From contig NZ_SPDV01000016.1 of assembly GCF_004564275.1 (NCBI RefSeq), positions 1-64,000 of the forward strand: a stretch of 64,000 nucleotides of DNA. Direction: 5' to 3'. Positions within the stretch are counted from its first letter, which is position 1. Each line of letters begins with the position of its first letter. Of this stretch, positions 63,279 to 64,000 are shown in pieces. The translations under genes were made by a program, and so were the position numbers. The DNA comes from Sphingomonas parva (ex Maeng et al. 2020) (GTDB taxonomy: Bacteria > Pseudomonadota > Alphaproteobacteria > Sphingomonadales > Sphingomonadaceae). Below the pieces are notes generated by a model, which was given only the letters and a program-made list of their open reading frames with translations, was not told where the DNA came from and ran no database searches.

Positions 63279-64000
63279 GGGCGCTGCCCCGCCGACGGCA
63301 GATCGAGCCCCTGCTCGCGCGCGCAGCTGATCGCCTCATCGTAGCCGGCATCCGTATGGCGCATCACGCCGGTGGCGGGATCGTTCCAGAGCACCCTTCC
63401 GATCCGGCGGGCAGCATCCTCGGTGCCGTCGCAGACGATCACCATCCCGGAATGCTGGGAAAAGCCCATTCCGACGCCGCCACCATGGTGCAGCGAGACC
63501 CAGGTCGCCCCACTGGCGGTGTTCAGGAGAGCATTGAGTAGCGGCCAGTCAGAGACGGCGTCCGAGCCGTCCTGCATCGCCTCGGTCTCGCGGTTGGGGC
63601 TGGCCACCGATCCTGAGTCGAGATGATCCCGGCCAATGACGATGGGGCCCTTGAGCTCACCAGAGGCGACCATCTCGTTGAACTTCAATCCGATGCGATC
63701 CCTGTCGCCGAGACCGACCCAGCAGATCCGCGCCGGCAACCCTTGGAAGGAAATCCGTTCCCGAGCCTTGTCGAGCCAGTTGTGAAGGTGAGCATCGTCG
63801 GGGAGAAGCTCCTTTACCGCTTGATCGGTGCGATAGATGTCCTCCGGATCGCCCGAGAGAGCGACCCAGCGGAAGGGCCCGACTCCGCGGCAGAACAGCG
63901 GCCGGATGTAGGCAGGCACGAAGCCGGGGAAGGAGAAGGCATCGTCAACCCCCTCCTCCTTCGCCACCTGGCGGATGTTGTTGCCGTAGTCGACGACCGG
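63275..64000 (-). CDS. hutU: Urocanate hydratase, C-terminal part (gene continues beyond window)
   Basis: The minus-strand frame is open to the window edge. It contains [60 protein letters not shown] and [20 protein letters not shown], all conserved in urocanases, which hydrate urocanate using NAD+. About 242 residues are present, less than half of the ~555 expected; the N-terminal part lies outside. It is coupled to hutH. Confidence 0.95.
   Translation of the reverse strand, partial: PVVDYGNNIRQVAKEEGVDDAFSFPGFVPAYIRPLFCRGVGPFRWVALSGDPEDIYRTDQAVKELLPDDAHLHNWLDKARERISFQGLPARICWVGLGDRDRIGLKFNEMVASGELKGPIVIGRDHLDSGSVASPNRETEAMQDGSDAVSDWPLLNALLNTASGATWVSLHHGGGVGMGFSQHSGMVIVCDGTEDAARRIGRVLWNDPATGVMRHTDAGYDEAISCAREQGLDLPSAGQRP

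Overview
The window looks like an accessory-rich stretch of a chromosome or megaplasmid from a high-GC alphaproteobacterium, most likely a sphingomonad (order Sphingomonadales). The grounds are codon bias, a GAAC-N7-GAAC LexA box of the alphaproteobacterial type, short AAGCGGAC/GTCCGCTT intergenic repeats, a sphingomonad-style TonB receptor with two PepSY proteins, and chromosomal nag and hut genes at either side. No rRNA, tRNA or CRISPR array was recognised.

Layout. 0-3.9 kb: tail of an IS110-family transposase and small uncharacterised proteins. 3.9-8.3 kb: a SulP anion transporter, three tandem related small genes (DUF5681 type, the third broken by an amber codon) behind a LexA box, and a stand-alone receiver protein. 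8.7-10.9 kb: a two-gene N-acetylglucosamine catabolic operon (SIS-domain deaminase plus nagA). 10.9-12.8 kb: directly downstream of nagA, a candidate Tn7-like transposon end with three TnsB-site-like repeats and an orphan TnsD/TniQ targeting protein. 13.3-19.2 kb: a cargo-like island of poorly characterised genes (HEPN-motif/zinc-ribbon protein, Cas2-fold protein, second HEPN-motif protein, papain-like candidate, Mrr-like PD-(D/E)XK nuclease); this is the best candidate for an undescribed defence-type system. 19.3-28.9 kb: MerR-controlled CDF transporter and a czcCBA-czcD zinc/cobalt/cadmium efflux operon. 29-32.5 kb: a gene graveyard with an internally deleted sbcD-sbcC and a truncated OLD-family ATPase. 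32.6-39.4 kb: a complete four-gene Wadjet (jetABCD) anti-plasmid system.

39.9-61.7 kb is a metal-resistance block: arsenic (two arsR, arsI, arsC, acr3, arsH), copper (cueR-copA ATPase; a Csp-like copper store; a CnrYXH-type sigma-factor module; DUF305 and DUF2231 proteins; copA oxidase and copB), a TonB receptor with PepSY proteins, and a reduced mercury module (merR, merT, GDCCVxC protein, no merA). The window ends in the histidine utilisation genes hutH and hutU.

How the genes work together: the czc, ars, cop and mer groups each pair an efflux or detoxifying enzyme with a dedicated MerR, ArsR or sigma/anti-sigma sensor, and three classic MerR operators and two matching ArsR-type dyads are visible. 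Several copper proteins of unrelated families carry the same short Cys-His-Met motif, which suggests a shared periplasmic copper-binding unit.
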